From: Christensenella sp. UBA7703
Lineage (GTDB): Bacteria > Bacillota > Clostridia > Christensenellales > CAG-138
Reading direction: 5' to 3'
Length of the DNA: 41,938 nt
NCBI GenBank assembly: GCA_002482505.1
Contig: DLGD01000043.1
Coordinates: forward strand, 1-41,938
Below are positions 8,460 through 16,928 of the stretch, in pieces (position 1 is the stretch's first letter; each line of letters opens with the position of its first letter). A model generated the notes under the pieces. That model worked only from the letters and a program-made list of their open reading frames with translations, ran no database searches and had not been told where the DNA came from. A program made the translations under genes and the position numbers.

Positions 8460-8804
8460 TTCTTTGAACGCCGCAACGATCTTCTCGGCGTCTTCTTTGT
8501 TGATGCCTTCCTTGACTTTGCTCGGTGCGCCATCGACGACGTCTTTGGCTTCCTTGAGACCGAGGCCGGTGAGTTCGCGGACGACCTTGATGACCTTGAT
8601 CTTCTCGGCGCCGACATCCTTGAGGATGACGTCGAACTCGGTCTTTTCTTCCACTTCTTCAGCGGCTGCGGCGGCGGGGCCGGCAACTGCAACAGCGGTC
8701 GCGGCGGCGGACACGCCGAATTCTTCTTCGAGGGCTTTCACGAGCTCAAAGAGCTCAAGAACGGACATCGCTTTGATATCAGCGATCAATTGTTCCTTAT
8801 TCAT
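8433..8804 (-). CDS. rplL: 50S ribosomal protein L7/L12
   Basis: Stalk protein of the large ribosomal subunit that recruits translation GTPases. At 123 residues it has the usual N-terminal dimerisation helix (MNKEQLIADIKAMSVLELFELV), an Ala-rich hinge (AAAATAVAVAGPAAAAAEE-like) and the C-terminal domain (EFDVILKDVGAEKIKVIKVV, GLKEAKDVVDGAP). It follows rplJ by 72 bp. Its final codons are duplicated twice downstream. Confidence 0.98.
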   Translation of the reverse strand: MNKEQLIADIKAMSVLELFELVKALEEEFGVSAAATAVAVAGPAAAAAEEVEEKTEFDVILKDVGAEKIKVIKVVRELTGLGLKEAKDVVDGAPSKVKEGINKEDAEKIVAAFKEVGATCEIK

Positions 8805-8876
8805 AATAAACTCCTTACATTTTTATTGCGGATGATCCGCATATTTGTCGTTGATTGTAATACGCGAACTTCCGCT

Positions 8877-9386
8877 TTACGCTTCCGCTCCGCCCTGCTT
8901 CTTGGCGATCTCGTTGAGCGCGATTGCGAACTTGGAAATCGGGGACATCATAGAGCCCAGCATGCGCGCAATCATCACCTCGCGGCTCGGCAGGTCTGCA
9001 ATTGCTTCGACCTGGGTTGCATTGAGGATGCTCTTGTCGACGAAGCCACCCTTGAGCTCGCACTTCTTCGCCTTCTTGACGAAAGCTTTGAGGATGCGCG
9101 CCGGGGCCGCAACGTCATCATAACCAAACGCGAAAGCGCTGGGTCCTTTGAGTAGCGCTGCTTCCTTTGCGTCGATGCCGTTTGCTTCACACGCGCGCTC
9201 CATGATGTGGTTCTTAATAACCGCATATTCCACGCCCGCTTTGCGCATTTCTGCACGAAGCTCGGTATCCTCCGCAACGGAGATGCCGCGATAATCGAAC
9301 ACGACGATGCTCTGTGCCTTTTTGATCTTCTCCGCGACAGAAGCAACCTGTTCCGCTTTGCGTTCTACGTTCTGAACGTTTGCCAT
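8877..9386 (-). CDS. rplJ: 50S ribosomal protein L10
   Basis: Stalk base protein that anchors L7/L12 dimers to 23S rRNA. The product has 169 residues with a typical N-terminal RNA-binding domain (VFDYRGISVAEDTELRAEMRKA) and a C-terminal helix for L12 binding (ISKFAIALNEIAKKQGG). The ATG is preceded by a full-length AAGGAGGTGA. L10 or the L10-L12 complex is expected to bind the leader at 9432-9539 and repress its own operon by premature termination. Confidence 0.98.
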   Translation of the reverse strand: MANVQNVERKAEQVASVAEKIKKAQSIVVFDYRGISVAEDTELRAEMRKAGVEYAVIKNHIMERACEANGIDAKEAALLKGPSAFAFGYDDVAAPARILKAFVKKAKKCELKGGFVDKSILNATQVEAIADLPSREVMIARMLGSMMSPISKFAIALNEIAKKQGGAEA

Positions 9387-9431
9387 CTAGTTGTTTCACC
9401 TCCTTGTGCCTGTTTAAAGGAAAATAAAAAA

Positions 9432-9539
9432 CCCTCCGCCCAAAACAAGACGAAAGGATGACATACAAACCAATATGGATGTTGTACGCATCACCTCGGC
9501 AGGACTTCTGCGGTTTCCCGCTGCCGGCTGTCTTGGGCG
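9432..9539 (-). promoter_or_regulatory. ribosomal protein L10 leader with overlapping attenuator
   Basis: The rplJ 5' leader matches the L10-leader class. An 11-bp closing stem pairs 9529-9539 with 9437-9447, and the enclosed region has the conserved CCTGCCGAGGT and GCCGGCAGCGGGAAACCGC elements. Near its 3' end, 9449-9457 can instead pair with 9432-9440 (9 bp with G-U pairs), followed by TTTTTT; this terminator uses bases of the closing stem. The two folds exclude each other, the expected autoregulatory attenuation switch: L10 binding would favour termination. The fold was deduced by eye. Confidence 0.88.
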
Positions 9540-9559
9540 ATTACTTGTTACCGCAGAGA

Positions 9560-9589
9560 ATGTTATCATACGCGAAAAGCGTTTGTCAA
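9560..9589 (-). promoter_or_regulatory. candidate promoter of the L10 leader/rplJL operon
   Basis: Minus strand: TTGACA (9589-9584) and TAACAT (9565-9560) separated by 18 nt, ending about 20 nt before the L10 leader stem. A TATGAT at 9569-9564 is nearer to consensus but too close to the -35 element. Confidence 0.65.
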
Positions 9590-9612
9590 TCAATTCTGCA
9601 AAACAAGCGTTG

Positions 9613-9660
9613 GAAAAAATAAACTCCGCCCGGGAAAGCCTCTAACGCGAGGCCTTCCCG
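9613..9660 (-). terminator. intrinsic terminator after rplA
   Basis: Minus strand: a 12-bp stem (CGGGAAGGCCTC with GAGGCTTTCCCG, one G-U pair, 9631-9660), 6-nt loop, then a G/T-rich stretch ending in six T (9619-9614). It separates the rpmG-secE-nusG-rplK-rplA unit from rplJ-rplL. Confidence 0.8.
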
Positions 9661-9676
9661 AAGCGAATGTGTTTCC

Positions 9677-10366
9677 TTAGAACTTGAGCGTGTTGAACTT
9701 GATGCCAGGGCCCATCGTGGCGCTGATGACAACGCTCTTGAGGTAGGTGCCCTTTGCTGCGGACGGCTTCGCCTTGACGATGGCATCCATCAGCGTGGTC
9801 AGGTTCTCTTCGAGCTTGTCTGCGCCGAACGATGCTTTTCCGATCGGGCAGTGAACGATGCTGGTCTTGTCGACGCGATACTCCACCTTACCGGCTTTGA
9901 TGTCGGCGACGGCTTTGGCAACGTCCATGGTGACCGTACCGCTCTTCGGGTTCGGCATGAGGCCCTTGGGGCCAAGCACGCGGCCGATGCGACCGACGAC
10001 GCCCATCATATCCGGTGTCGCGACGCAAACGTCGAACTCAAACCAGTTTTCGGTCTGGATCTTCTTCACGAGGTCTTCGTCGCCAACATAATCGGCGCCG
10101 GCTTCCTGCGCTTCGCGGGCTTTGTCAGCCTTGGCGAACACGAGGACGCGAACCTTTTTACCCGTGCCGTGCGGCAGGACAACCGCGCCGCGAACCTGCT
10201 GGTCAGCATGGCGGGGGTCAACGCCGAGACGGACGGAAGCTTCGATGGTTTCGTCAAACTTCGCTTTCGCGGTGGTCAGAACGAGATCGAGGCCTTCACG
10301 AACATCGTACTGCTTCTGCGCTTCGATGTTCTTCTTGCTTTCGGTATACTTTTTGCCGTGTTTCAT
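9677..10366 (-). CDS. rplA: 50S ribosomal protein L1
   Basis: L1-stalk protein that binds 23S rRNA. At 229 residues it matches the usual length; the signature region (FDVCVATPDMMGVVGRIGRV, then LGPKGLMPNPKSGTVT) is intact. The gene follows rplK by 14 bp and is followed by a terminator, so it ends this operon. L1 often represses its own operon by binding mRNA, but no mimic site was identified here. Confidence 0.98.
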   Translation of the reverse strand: MKHGKKYTESKKNIEAQKQYDVREGLDLVLTTAKAKFDETIEASVRLGVDPRHADQQVRGAVVLPHGTGKKVRVLVFAKADKAREAQEAGADYVGDEDLVKKIQTENWFEFDVCVATPDMMGVVGRIGRVLGPKGLMPNPKSGTVTMDVAKAVADIKAGKVEYRVDKTSIVHCPIGKASFGADKLEENLTTLMDAIVKAKPSAAKGTYLKSVVISATMGPGIKFNTLKF

Positions 10367-10380
10367 GTTCTCGTTCCTCC

Positions 10381-10806
10381 TCAGTCTGCGACGATGACGC
10401 CCATGCTACGTGCCGTGCCCGCAACCATGGACATTGCCGTTTCCACGCTGCCCGCGTTAAGGTCGGGCATTTTCAGCTCGGCGATTTCACGCACCTGGGC
10501 CTTCGTGATCGTGGCAACTTTCGTCTTGTTCGGTACACCAGAGGCGGTCTCGATGCCGCAAGCCTTTTTAATCAGGATTGCAGCGGGAGGCGTCTTCGTG
10601 ATGAACGAGAACGAGCGGTCCGCATACACGGTGATGACAACCGGGATGATCAGACCGGCGGATTTCTGCGTGCGTTCATTGAACTCTTTGCAGAAAGCCA
10701 TGATGTTTACGCCCTGTTGACCCAGCGCGGGGCCGACCGGCGGCGCGGGCGTCGCTTTTGCCGCAGGAATTTGCAGTTTTACATAGCCTTGGATTTTCTT
10801 TGCCAT
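10381..10806 (-). CDS. rplK: 50S ribosomal protein L11
   Basis: Protein of the GTPase-associated centre. The 141-residue product has the N-terminal proline-rich hinge (IPAAKATPAPPVGPALGQQG) and C-terminal RNA-binding domain with KTKVATITKAQVREIAE. The gene lies 117 bp after nusG; this gap contains no clear promoter, so read-through from nusG is likely. Confidence 0.98.
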   Translation of the reverse strand: MAKKIQGYVKLQIPAAKATPAPPVGPALGQQGVNIMAFCKEFNERTQKSAGLIIPVVITVYADRSFSFITKTPPAAILIKKACGIETASGVPNKTKVATITKAQVREIAELKMPDLNAGSVETAMSMVAGTARSMGVIVAD

Positions 10807-10923
10807 TGCAGTTCCCTCCGTTTCAATTGGTTGTGGTAAGCGGGGTGCCTCCCCCTCCCACGTTCTAATAACGCATATAGCGTAATAGATGATTTTTCAG
10901 CTGCTGCTGCAGCCTTTGGAAGA

Positions 10924-11511
10924 TTACAGCCTCTGAACCTGAACAAAGTCGAGTTCAACAGGCGTTTCTCTCCCGAACATGGACACCGTGAGCTTGATCT
11001 TCTGGCGCTCGGCGTCGAGTGCTTCTACGCGACCGGTGAAGTTCTCCAGCGGCCCGTTGATGACACGGACATGTTCGCCCACCTCGATATTGAGCATGAT
11101 CGGAATCCGCTCAACGCCCATAGAGGTGACTTCCTCATCGGAAAGCGGGACGGGCTTGCTGCCCGGGCCTACAAATCCGGTCACGCCGCGTGTGTTGCGG
11201 ACAACATACCAGGCGCGGGGGTTCATCACGAGATCGACGGACTTGCCGCCGCCCTGCTCAGCGGGACGCTCTTTTTCCATCACGTCCACGAGCATTTTTA
11301 CCATAACATAACCGGGAAATACTTTTCTCTGGGTTACTTTGCGTTTTCCGTTGGGCAAAATCTCGATGGTTTCCTCCGTGGGGTATTTCACCTCAAGGAT
11401 GATATCCTGAAGTCCTGCGTTCTCCACGGACTTTTCAAGGTCTTCCTTGACCTTATTTTCATAACCCGAGTAGGTATGAACCACGTACCATTTTGCTTCC
11501 TGCACGCTCAT
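10924..11511 (-). CDS. nusG: transcription termination/antitermination factor NusG
   Basis: RNA-polymerase-binding elongation factor that couples transcription to translation or Rho. The 195-residue product has the NGN domain starting WYVVHTYSGYENKV, the conserved RKVFPGYVMVKM and RNTRGVTGFVG segments, and a C-terminal KOW domain (GEHVRVINGPLENFTGRVE). An insertion (VMEKERPAEQGGGKSVD, about 96-112) within the NGN domain makes it slightly longer than B. subtilis NusG. It follows secE by 6 bp. Confidence 0.97.
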   Translation of the reverse strand: MSVQEAKWYVVHTYSGYENKVKEDLEKSVENAGLQDIILEVKYPTEETIEILPNGKRKVTQRKVFPGYVMVKMLVDVMEKERPAEQGGGKSVDLVMNPRAWYVVRNTRGVTGFVGPGSKPVPLSDEEVTSMGVERIPIMLNIEVGEHVRVINGPLENFTGRVEALDAERQKIKLTVSMFGRETPVELDFVQVQRL

Positions 11512-11517
11512 AACTCC

Positions 11518-12165
11518 TTACCCGATTTTAATGCTGCTCAATGCGCCGAAACCACTCGAGAATGCCAAGTCGAGAAGACCGATGAGAAGCGCCATTGCCA
11601 GAACAAAGACGACGACTGCCAGCGTGTGGCTGAAAAGCTCTTTGCCCGAAAGCCATGTGAGCTTTTTCACTTCGCCGATCATTTCCCGCAAGAAGCGGAA
11701 TAGGCCGACTTCGTGTTTGCCATCCACGGCGAGCACATAGAACAGCGTGATGACGACAGCAGCGATGCCGCAGACAAGCGCCATCGTGCCCATCTTGGCG
11801 GACGCGGTCAGAATAACGAGGGCATACACCAGCGAAAGCGCGCCAAGCGTCATGAGTGTCTTGCCTTTTTTTACAAACAGGCCAAGAATACCCGCGATCG
11901 CCATCAGCAGGCCAAGCAGGCCGCTTGCGATTTTCAGCCCCGTCGAAAGCGTATAGCCCTCAGAAGGGGTGAGTATCTGCATCGTATTGTAAACGGCGAG
12001 GAAAAGCCCGCCTGCCGCAAGAAGAATGCTAGCGGGAAGCAGCAATTTCGGGCCGAGCTGGCTCCAAAACGGCTTCTTGTGCGAATGCCCGTGCGCGTCG
12101 ATCTTTACAATCTTTTTGTCCGCGCTCTTGGCATCCTTCTTCGGTGTGCTAAGATTCTGTGCCAT
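11518..12165 (-). CDS. secE: SecE preprotein translocase subunit with four-span N-terminal extension
   Basis: The last ~60 residues are SecE: an amphipathic GLFRFLREMIGEVKKLTWLS-type helix (about 154-173) followed by one membrane span (about 181-203). SecE stabilises the SecY channel. Gram-positive SecE is usually only 55-75 residues; this one has 215. The additional 150 residues start with a Lys/His-rich cytosolic stretch (DAHGHSHKK) and contain four hydrophobic segments at about 38-62, 74-97, 103-122 and 127-147. Both parts are in one uninterrupted frame, and the position between rpmG and nusG is the classic secE place. The role of the extension is unknown. Confidence 0.88.
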   Translation of the reverse strand: MAQNLSTPKKDAKSADKKIVKIDAHGHSHKKPFWSQLGPKLLLPASILLAAGGLFLAVYNTMQILTPSEGYTLSTGLKIASGLLGLLMAIAGILGLFVKKGKTLMTLGALSLVYALVILTASAKMGTMALVCGIAAVVITLFYVLAVDGKHEVGLFRFLREMIGEVKKLTWLSGKELFSHTLAVVVFVLAMALLIGLLDLAFSSGFGALSSIKIG

Positions 12166-12189
12166 ATTGTTCCTCTTTCGTCGTATCCG

Positions 12190-12351
12190 TTATTTGGATT
12201 CGCGATGCGTCGTGTGCTTGCGGCAGAAGCGGCAATACTTGCTGAACTCAAGCCTCTCAGGGTCGTTCTTTTTGTTCTTGTAGGTGTTGTAGTTCCTCTG
12301 CTTGCACTCCGTGCAGGCCAGGGTGATCTTTACGCGTGCATCTGCTGCCAT
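12190..12351 (-). CDS. rpmG: 50S ribosomal protein L33
   Basis: A 53-residue zinc-ribbon ribosomal protein starting MAADARVKITLACTECKQRN. The four cysteines are present as CTEC and CRFC, so this is the zinc-binding (C+) form. A purine-rich GGAGGGT lies upstream of the ATG. It is the first gene of the rpmG-secE-nusG-rplK-rplA operon, which starts at the strong promoter 12418-12446. A short GCCCC/GGGGC hairpin lies in the 5' leader. Confidence 0.95.
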   Translation of the reverse strand: MAADARVKITLACTECKQRNYNTYKNKKNDPERLEFSKYCRFCRKHTTHRESK

Positions 12352-12417
12352 GGTCAATACCCTCCGTAAATTCGGTTAAAACATCATAAATCGAGCCCCT
12401 TTGCGGGGCACCTTCAA

Positions 12418-12446
12418 AAGATATCACACCAAAGGGGCTATGTCAA
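12418..12446 (-). promoter_or_regulatory. sigma-A promoter of the rpmG-secE-nusG-rplKA operon
   Basis: Minus strand: a consensus TTGACA (12446-12441), 17-nt spacer and TATCTT (12423-12418), about 67 nt upstream of the rpmG ATG. Confidence 0.8.
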
Positions 12447-12498
12447 TCAGTTATTTCATTTTCGCCAGTCTTTTTGGGAAAAACCGCATCGTTTCGCC

Positions 12499-13830
12499 TT
12501 AATTTCCCGCAACCGCGAGCCCGGAAACAAGGATGCTCGGTGAGCCGAAGTAGCCTCCCTGCGGCATGCCAAAGCGAAGATCGCTTCCAACCGCCACAAC
12601 GTCCTTCATCAAGCCGACAAAGTTGCCCGCGATCGTGATATTGGAAACCGGTCGCACAACCGCGCCGTTCTCCACGAGAAAACCCGCCGCCTTGAGTGAG
12701 AAGTCGCCGGAGACCGCGTCTACACCCGCATGCAACCCTTCCAATTCGGAGATCACAAGCCCGGTTCCGAGTTCTTTGAGCAGTGCGTCACAGTCAAGTA
12801 TCCCCGCATCAACGCGAAATACGGTCGGCGCGATGCTGACCGCGGAAGCCGCGCTTCTTCGGCTGGCGTTGCCCGTGCTCTCAACCCCTGCTTTCTTCGC
12901 AGTCTTGAGGTTATGGAGCAGGGTTTTCAGAACACCGTTTTCGATGACAGCCTTCTTTACACAGGGCGTGCCTTCGCCGTCAAACGCTCGTGGGGCGACT
13001 GCATCAAACGGATCATCCCAAACGGTAACAAGCGGGCTTGCGATCGTTTGTCCTTCTTTCCCCGCAAGCAACGAGCAGCCCTTTTGCGCTTCATCCGCCG
13101 AGAACATCGACGCAAATGCGCTGAGCAGATCGCTCATTGCAAACGGCTTGAGCAGGACACGATAGCAACCGGAATCGACGGGGCTTGCCCCGAGCTTGCC
13201 CAGCGCATCCTCCACCGCCTCTTTTGCGCAGCCTTCCGCATCCGCCGCATCGGCGCCCATGCGAAACGCGAACCCGGTCTGGAGCTCAAGCCCCTCCTCA
13301 ACCGTTGGCATTACGTATAGGTACGAGCTGTTCGTGTTACGCTCTGCGTAAAGGCCAAGCGAGTTTTCCATCACAACCGCGCCGGAATCATAGCCTGCGG
13401 TACAATACACCACGCGTTTGACGCGCGGGTCGAGCGCGAGGCAAATCTCCTCCAGGTGCTTGGTAAGCGCGATCCTCTCAGACTCGGTCTTGCTCTTGAG
13501 CGCACTGTCCGCGCGGGTCACTTCCCGATACGCCTGTTTCGTCTGCATCGGGTGATCGTCGTCGCTCTCAATGCATCTTGCGTTGTCCGCCGCGTGGTCG
13601 ACCAGCTTTTCCGGCTCGTCGATACGCTCCGTGTACGCATAGCCCTCTTTTCCGTTCAGCGAAACACGGACAGAAACGCCCGCCTCACGGCTGACGCTAT
13701 AGCGGTCGATTTCACCTGCGTTTGCGTTGACCTCAAACGATTCACCGCTCGCAAAATAGAGTTCGGAGGATTCACAGCCGGTCTTAGCCGCGTATTCCAT
13801 TGCCCGTTTTGCAAATTCCTGATACGTCAT
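12499..13830 (-). CDS. TldD/PmbA family protein, TldE (PmbA)-like subunit
   Basis: Predicted non-catalytic partner of the TldD-TldE metalloprotease. The product has 443 residues from the ATG at 13830, which is preceded by GGAGG 9 nt upstream; 38 further open codons upstream overlap tldD and were not used. It lacks the HExxxH motif, as expected for TldE, and has the C-terminal family region (NITIAGNFVGLMKDVVAVGSD-like). It overlaps tldD by 4 bp (ATGA), so coupled translation and a 1:1 complex are plausible. Known complexes mature RiPPs such as microcin B17 and degrade unfolded peptides; the substrate here is unknown. Confidence 0.9.
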   Translation of the reverse strand: MTYQEFAKRAMEYAAKTGCESSELYFASGESFEVNANAGEIDRYSVSREAGVSVRVSLNGKEGYAYTERIDEPEKLVDHAADNARCIESDDDHPMQTKQAYREVTRADSALKSKTESERIALTKHLEEICLALDPRVKRVVYCTAGYDSGAVVMENSLGLYAERNTNSSYLYVMPTVEEGLELQTGFAFRMGADAADAEGCAKEAVEDALGKLGASPVDSGCYRVLLKPFAMSDLLSAFASMFSADEAQKGCSLLAGKEGQTIASPLVTVWDDPFDAVAPRAFDGEGTPCVKKAVIENGVLKTLLHNLKTAKKAGVESTGNASRRSAASAVSIAPTVFRVDAGILDCDALLKELGTGLVISELEGLHAGVDAVSGDFSLKAAGFLVENGAVVRPVSNITIAGNFVGLMKDVVAVGSDLRFGMPQGGYFGSPSILVSGLAVAGN

Positions 13831-15254
13831 TCGATTGTGCCTCCTTTGCCGCCGATGGTCATGCCGGAAACGCGGATACGCGCCTGACCGACATTGGTCG
13901 GCACAGAGCCGGAGAGCGAACCGCACATGCCCGGCGACATCCACATATGCTTGCCCACGCGGTCAATCTTGTGCAGCACCTCGCTGCCTTTTCCAATCAG
14001 CGTGGCGCCGCGCACAGGCGAAACGATCTTGCCGTTTTTCACCCAATAGCCTTCCGAAACGCTGAAGTTGAATTCCCCTGTCGGCGGGTTGACGGAACCG
14101 CCGCCCATCTTCTTGGCAAACAGCCCTTCCGTCATGCTGGAGATCATCTCCTCGTCGTCGTCATTCCCCGCGCAGATGAATGTGTTCGTCATACGGGACG
14201 TCGGCGCAAACATATAACCCTGCCTGCGGGAGGAGCCCGTGCTCGGCATCCCCATCCGCCGGGAACCCAGCTTATCGATGAGATAGCCTTTTAGAATACC
14301 GTTTTCGATCAAGAGATTCCGCTGCGGCGTACCGCCTTCGTCGTCCACATTGATGGAGCCCCATTCACCGGGCAGCGTGCCGTCGTCCACGGCGCTGACG
14401 CAGTCCGCGGCGATTTTGGTGCCCAGCTTGCCGCAGAAGACGGAGTTGTTGCGCCCAACCGCGGTTGCCTCCAGCGAATGCCCGCACGCTTCGTGGAAGA
14501 TCACGCCGCCAAATCCGCCGTCGATGACCACCGGCAGGTTGCCCGCCGGGCACTCCGGCGCGTGCAGCATGGTCACCGCCATGTTTGCCGCGGACTTTGC
14601 GTAGTGCTCGACATCGATGACATCGCGATAGGTTTCAAACCCCCGGCAGCAGCCGGGGCCTTCATAGCCCGTCTGCGCCTCGGTGCCATTCATCGCAACC
14701 GCCTGCAGGAAAATTCTCGTACGCGGGCGTTCGTCGGTCACGAATACGCCGTCCGTATTGGCGATGGTTACCCGCTGCACCTGATCGAGATATCGCACCA
14801 GCGCTTGGGTAACTTCGCTTGACGCGCTCTTGATCACGCGTGCTCCGGTACGCATCACCCCGACGCGGTCGGCATTGCCGATGGTATCAAAGCGCTGCTT
14901 GACCGGCGTAGTAAAGCGGTTGAGCGAAAGGCGGATCTCGCCATTCGGGGCAAACTTTGCTTCACCGAGTGCTGCCGCCGCCGCGCGCGCGGTCTCCAGA
15001 AGCGACTGCTCATCAACATCTGCGCAATATGCGTAGGCACTCTGCGTACCCAGCAATACCCGCACCCCTGCGCCGGCGATGCGCGCATAGTTCGCGCTCT
15101 CCACTTTGCCGTCGATCATCTCGATGCGCGTGCTCTCATTGTCCTCTAAAAACAGCTCGGCATAGTCCGCGCCGCTCTTTTGCGCTTCGTGCAAAACCGC
15201 GCGGGCCGTTTCTTCCGAAACCAAGCCGGTTGTCGTCAAACCTGTAGGATTCAA
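13827..15254 (-). CDS. tldD: TldD zinc metalloprotease
   Basis: Catalytic subunit of the TldD-TldE peptidase. The zinc motif HEACGH lies near residues 254-259 and a C-terminal SPGMCG supplies the expected third, cysteine, ligand. The product has about 475 residues. Start choice: an ATG at 15260 is only 1 nt from an AGGAGG, whereas a TTG at 15254 is 7 nt from it, so TTG is the better initiator; the frame is also open to 15440 without support. A promoter with TTGACG-N17-TATCAT lies at 15333-15361. It forms an operon with the TldE-like gene. Confidence 0.9.
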   Translation of the reverse strand: MNPTGLTTTGLVSEETARAVLHEAQKSGADYAELFLEDNESTRIEMIDGKVESANYARIAGAGVRVLLGTQSAYAYCADVDEQSLLETARAAAAALGEAKFAPNGEIRLSLNRFTTPVKQRFDTIGNADRVGVMRTGARVIKSASSEVTQALVRYLDQVQRVTIANTDGVFVTDERPRTRIFLQAVAMNGTEAQTGYEGPGCCRGFETYRDVIDVEHYAKSAANMAVTMLHAPECPAGNLPVVIDGGFGGVIFHEACGHSLEATAVGRNNSVFCGKLGTKIAADCVSAVDDGTLPGEWGSINVDDEGGTPQRNLLIENGILKGYLIDKLGSRRMGMPSTGSSRRQGYMFAPTSRMTNTFICAGNDDDEEMISSMTEGLFAKKMGGGSVNPPTGEFNFSVSEGYWVKNGKIVSPVRGATLIGKGSEVLHKIDRVGKHMWMSPGMCGSLSGSVPTNVGQARIRVSGMTIGGKGGTIE

Positions 15255-15332
15255 TCCCATTCCTCCTGTCTGGAAATGTATGCACCGCTTGCCCGCGCCT
15301 GCATACGCAGCCCCGCTCGGAGCCGTATATTC

Positions 15333-15361
15333 ATGATAGAGTACCGCGCGGCAATCGTCAA
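15333..15361 (-). promoter_or_regulatory. candidate sigma-A promoter of tldD-tldE
   Basis: Minus strand: TTGACG (15361-15356), 17-nt spacer, TATCAT (15338-15333), about 75 nt before the start codon. Confidence 0.7.
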
Positions 15362-15509
15362 CCGGAATCACGGCCCGCAAGAGCATATATAATTGGAAAT
15401 GAACCAAATAGTTCTGGAAACAATTCCTGAAAATCTTCATTTATCGTGCAGATACAGTACTTGTTTTTCAGCTTCGCCATACGCGCATAAAATACTGATT
15501 TGCTGCATC

Positions 15510-15539
15510 TTTACAACACACGCTCGTGCGTGATATAGT
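15510..15539 (+). promoter_or_regulatory. candidate promoter of the MFS exporter, abutting its start codon
   Basis: TTTACA (15510-15515), 18-nt spacer and TATAGT (15534-15539). Only 7 nt separate the -10 box from the ATG at 15547, so transcription would start at or next to the start codon. Confidence 0.5.
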
Positions 15540-15546
15540 CCCGTTT

Positions 15547-16788
15547 ATGGAAACAGGAAAGAATAAACTCTGGACAAGAGATTTTACGATCTTGACCCTC
15601 GGCACGGTCGTCTCCATGCTCGGAAATGCGGTGGCAGGTTTTGCCATCGGTCTTCTTGTGCTGGATAAAACCGACTCCGTGCTACTGTATGCGCTGTTCA
15701 TGACCTGTTATAGCATCCCGCGCATCATTCTTCCGATGATCGCGGGGCCGTATCTGGATCGCTTCTCCAGAAAGCGTGTGATCTATTCGCTGGATTTTCT
15801 CTCCGCAGCACTCTACATTTCTTTCTTCGTGCTTCTGTTGAGAGGGTATTTCAACTATACGGTTTATCTGCTCGTCTCGATGCTCATCGGTGCAATCGAC
15901 AGTGTCTACAGTGTCGCATATGAGAGCTTTTATCCGCTGCTCATCAGTGAAGGGAACTTCACCCGTGCTTATTCCATCGATAGCCTGATCTATCCGCTGA
16001 GCAGTGCGATCATGGTGCCGATCGCCGGATGGTGCTACAAAACGATCGGCCTTGCCCCATTGTTTTTGTTCAACTCCGTTACGTTTTTGATCGCGGCGAT
16101 TGCGGAAACGCAGATCCAAACGATTGAAACACACATTTCAGATGCGGCAAAACGTTTCAGCGGCAGCCAATTTATACAGGATCTGAAAGAAGGCTTCGCA
16201 TTTCTTCGTCGGGAACGCGGCTTAAATGCCATCACGTGGTATTTCTTCGTTCTCATGCTGATGGGTGCCATCTGTTCTACGCTTACGCTCCCGTATTTCA
16301 AGAGTTTGGCAAACGTTGACGGCATTATGCAATACACGTTCGTCATGGGCGCGAGCACAATCGGCAGGCTCGTTGGCGGAGCGGTCCATTATTTCTTCCG
16401 CTATCCCGCGCAAAAGAAATATTATATCGCACTGTTTGTCTATATCATGATTTCCTTCATCGACGGCGCATATCTCTTCTTCCCGTTCTGGTTGATGCTG
16501 CTGTTCATGTTTGTCGAAGGCATGCTCGGCGTCACCAGCTACAACATCCGTATCTCCAGCACGCAAAACTATCTGCCAAACGAGATACGCGGGCGGTTCA
16601 ACGGCCTGTTTCAAATGCTCAGTATCCTTGGCACGATCATTGGTCAGCTCATCGCGGGCGTGATTGGCGATCTTCTGCCGATTCGCTGGGTGGTTGTCGG
16701 CGCGATGTCTGTCACTGTGGTTGCCGTGCTCCTCATCATCGTGCCAAACGGCGAACACGTTAAAAAGCTCTACAACGTAAACGTATAA
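15547..16788 (+). CDS. MFS transporter, putative exporter
   Basis: Integral membrane permease of 413 residues with about 12 hydrophobic segments and the motif-A-like YLDRFSRKRVIYSLDFLSA between spans 2 and 3. It resembles the MFS_3 group of drug or siderophore exporters; substrate unknown. ATG at 15547 is used because the family pattern begins LWTRDFTILTLG soon after it; the frame opens at 15526, but that would overlap the -10 box. No ribosome-binding site is visible before either ATG. The gene is divergent from tldD-tldE and precedes an aminopeptidase gene. Confidence 0.85.
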   Translation: METGKNKLWTRDFTILTLGTVVSMLGNAVAGFAIGLLVLDKTDSVLLYALFMTCYSIPRIILPMIAGPYLDRFSRKRVIYSLDFLSAALYISFFVLLLRGYFNYTVYLLVSMLIGAIDSVYSVAYESFYPLLISEGNFTRAYSIDSLIYPLSSAIMVPIAGWCYKTIGLAPLFLFNSVTFLIAAIAETQIQTIETHISDAAKRFSGSQFIQDLKEGFAFLRRERGLNAITWYFFVLMLMGAICSTLTLPYFKSLANVDGIMQYTFVMGASTIGRLVGGAVHYFFRYPAQKKYYIALFVYIMISFIDGAYLFFPFWLMLLFMFVEGMLGVTSYNIRISSTQNYLPNEIRGRFNGLFQMLSILGTIIGQLIAGVIGDLLPIRWVVVGAMSVTVVAVLLIIVPNGEHVKKLYNVNV

Positions 16789-16928
16789 ATCTCACATTAT
16801 ACAAATTTCTCATGCAAACGTCGGTGTCCCCACTGGCGTTTTTCTTTGCTTTATGCGATAATAAACGCGGTGCCGGAAACGATTTTGGCATCCCCACAAC
16901 CAATATTTCACCAACAGGAGGCAATCTC

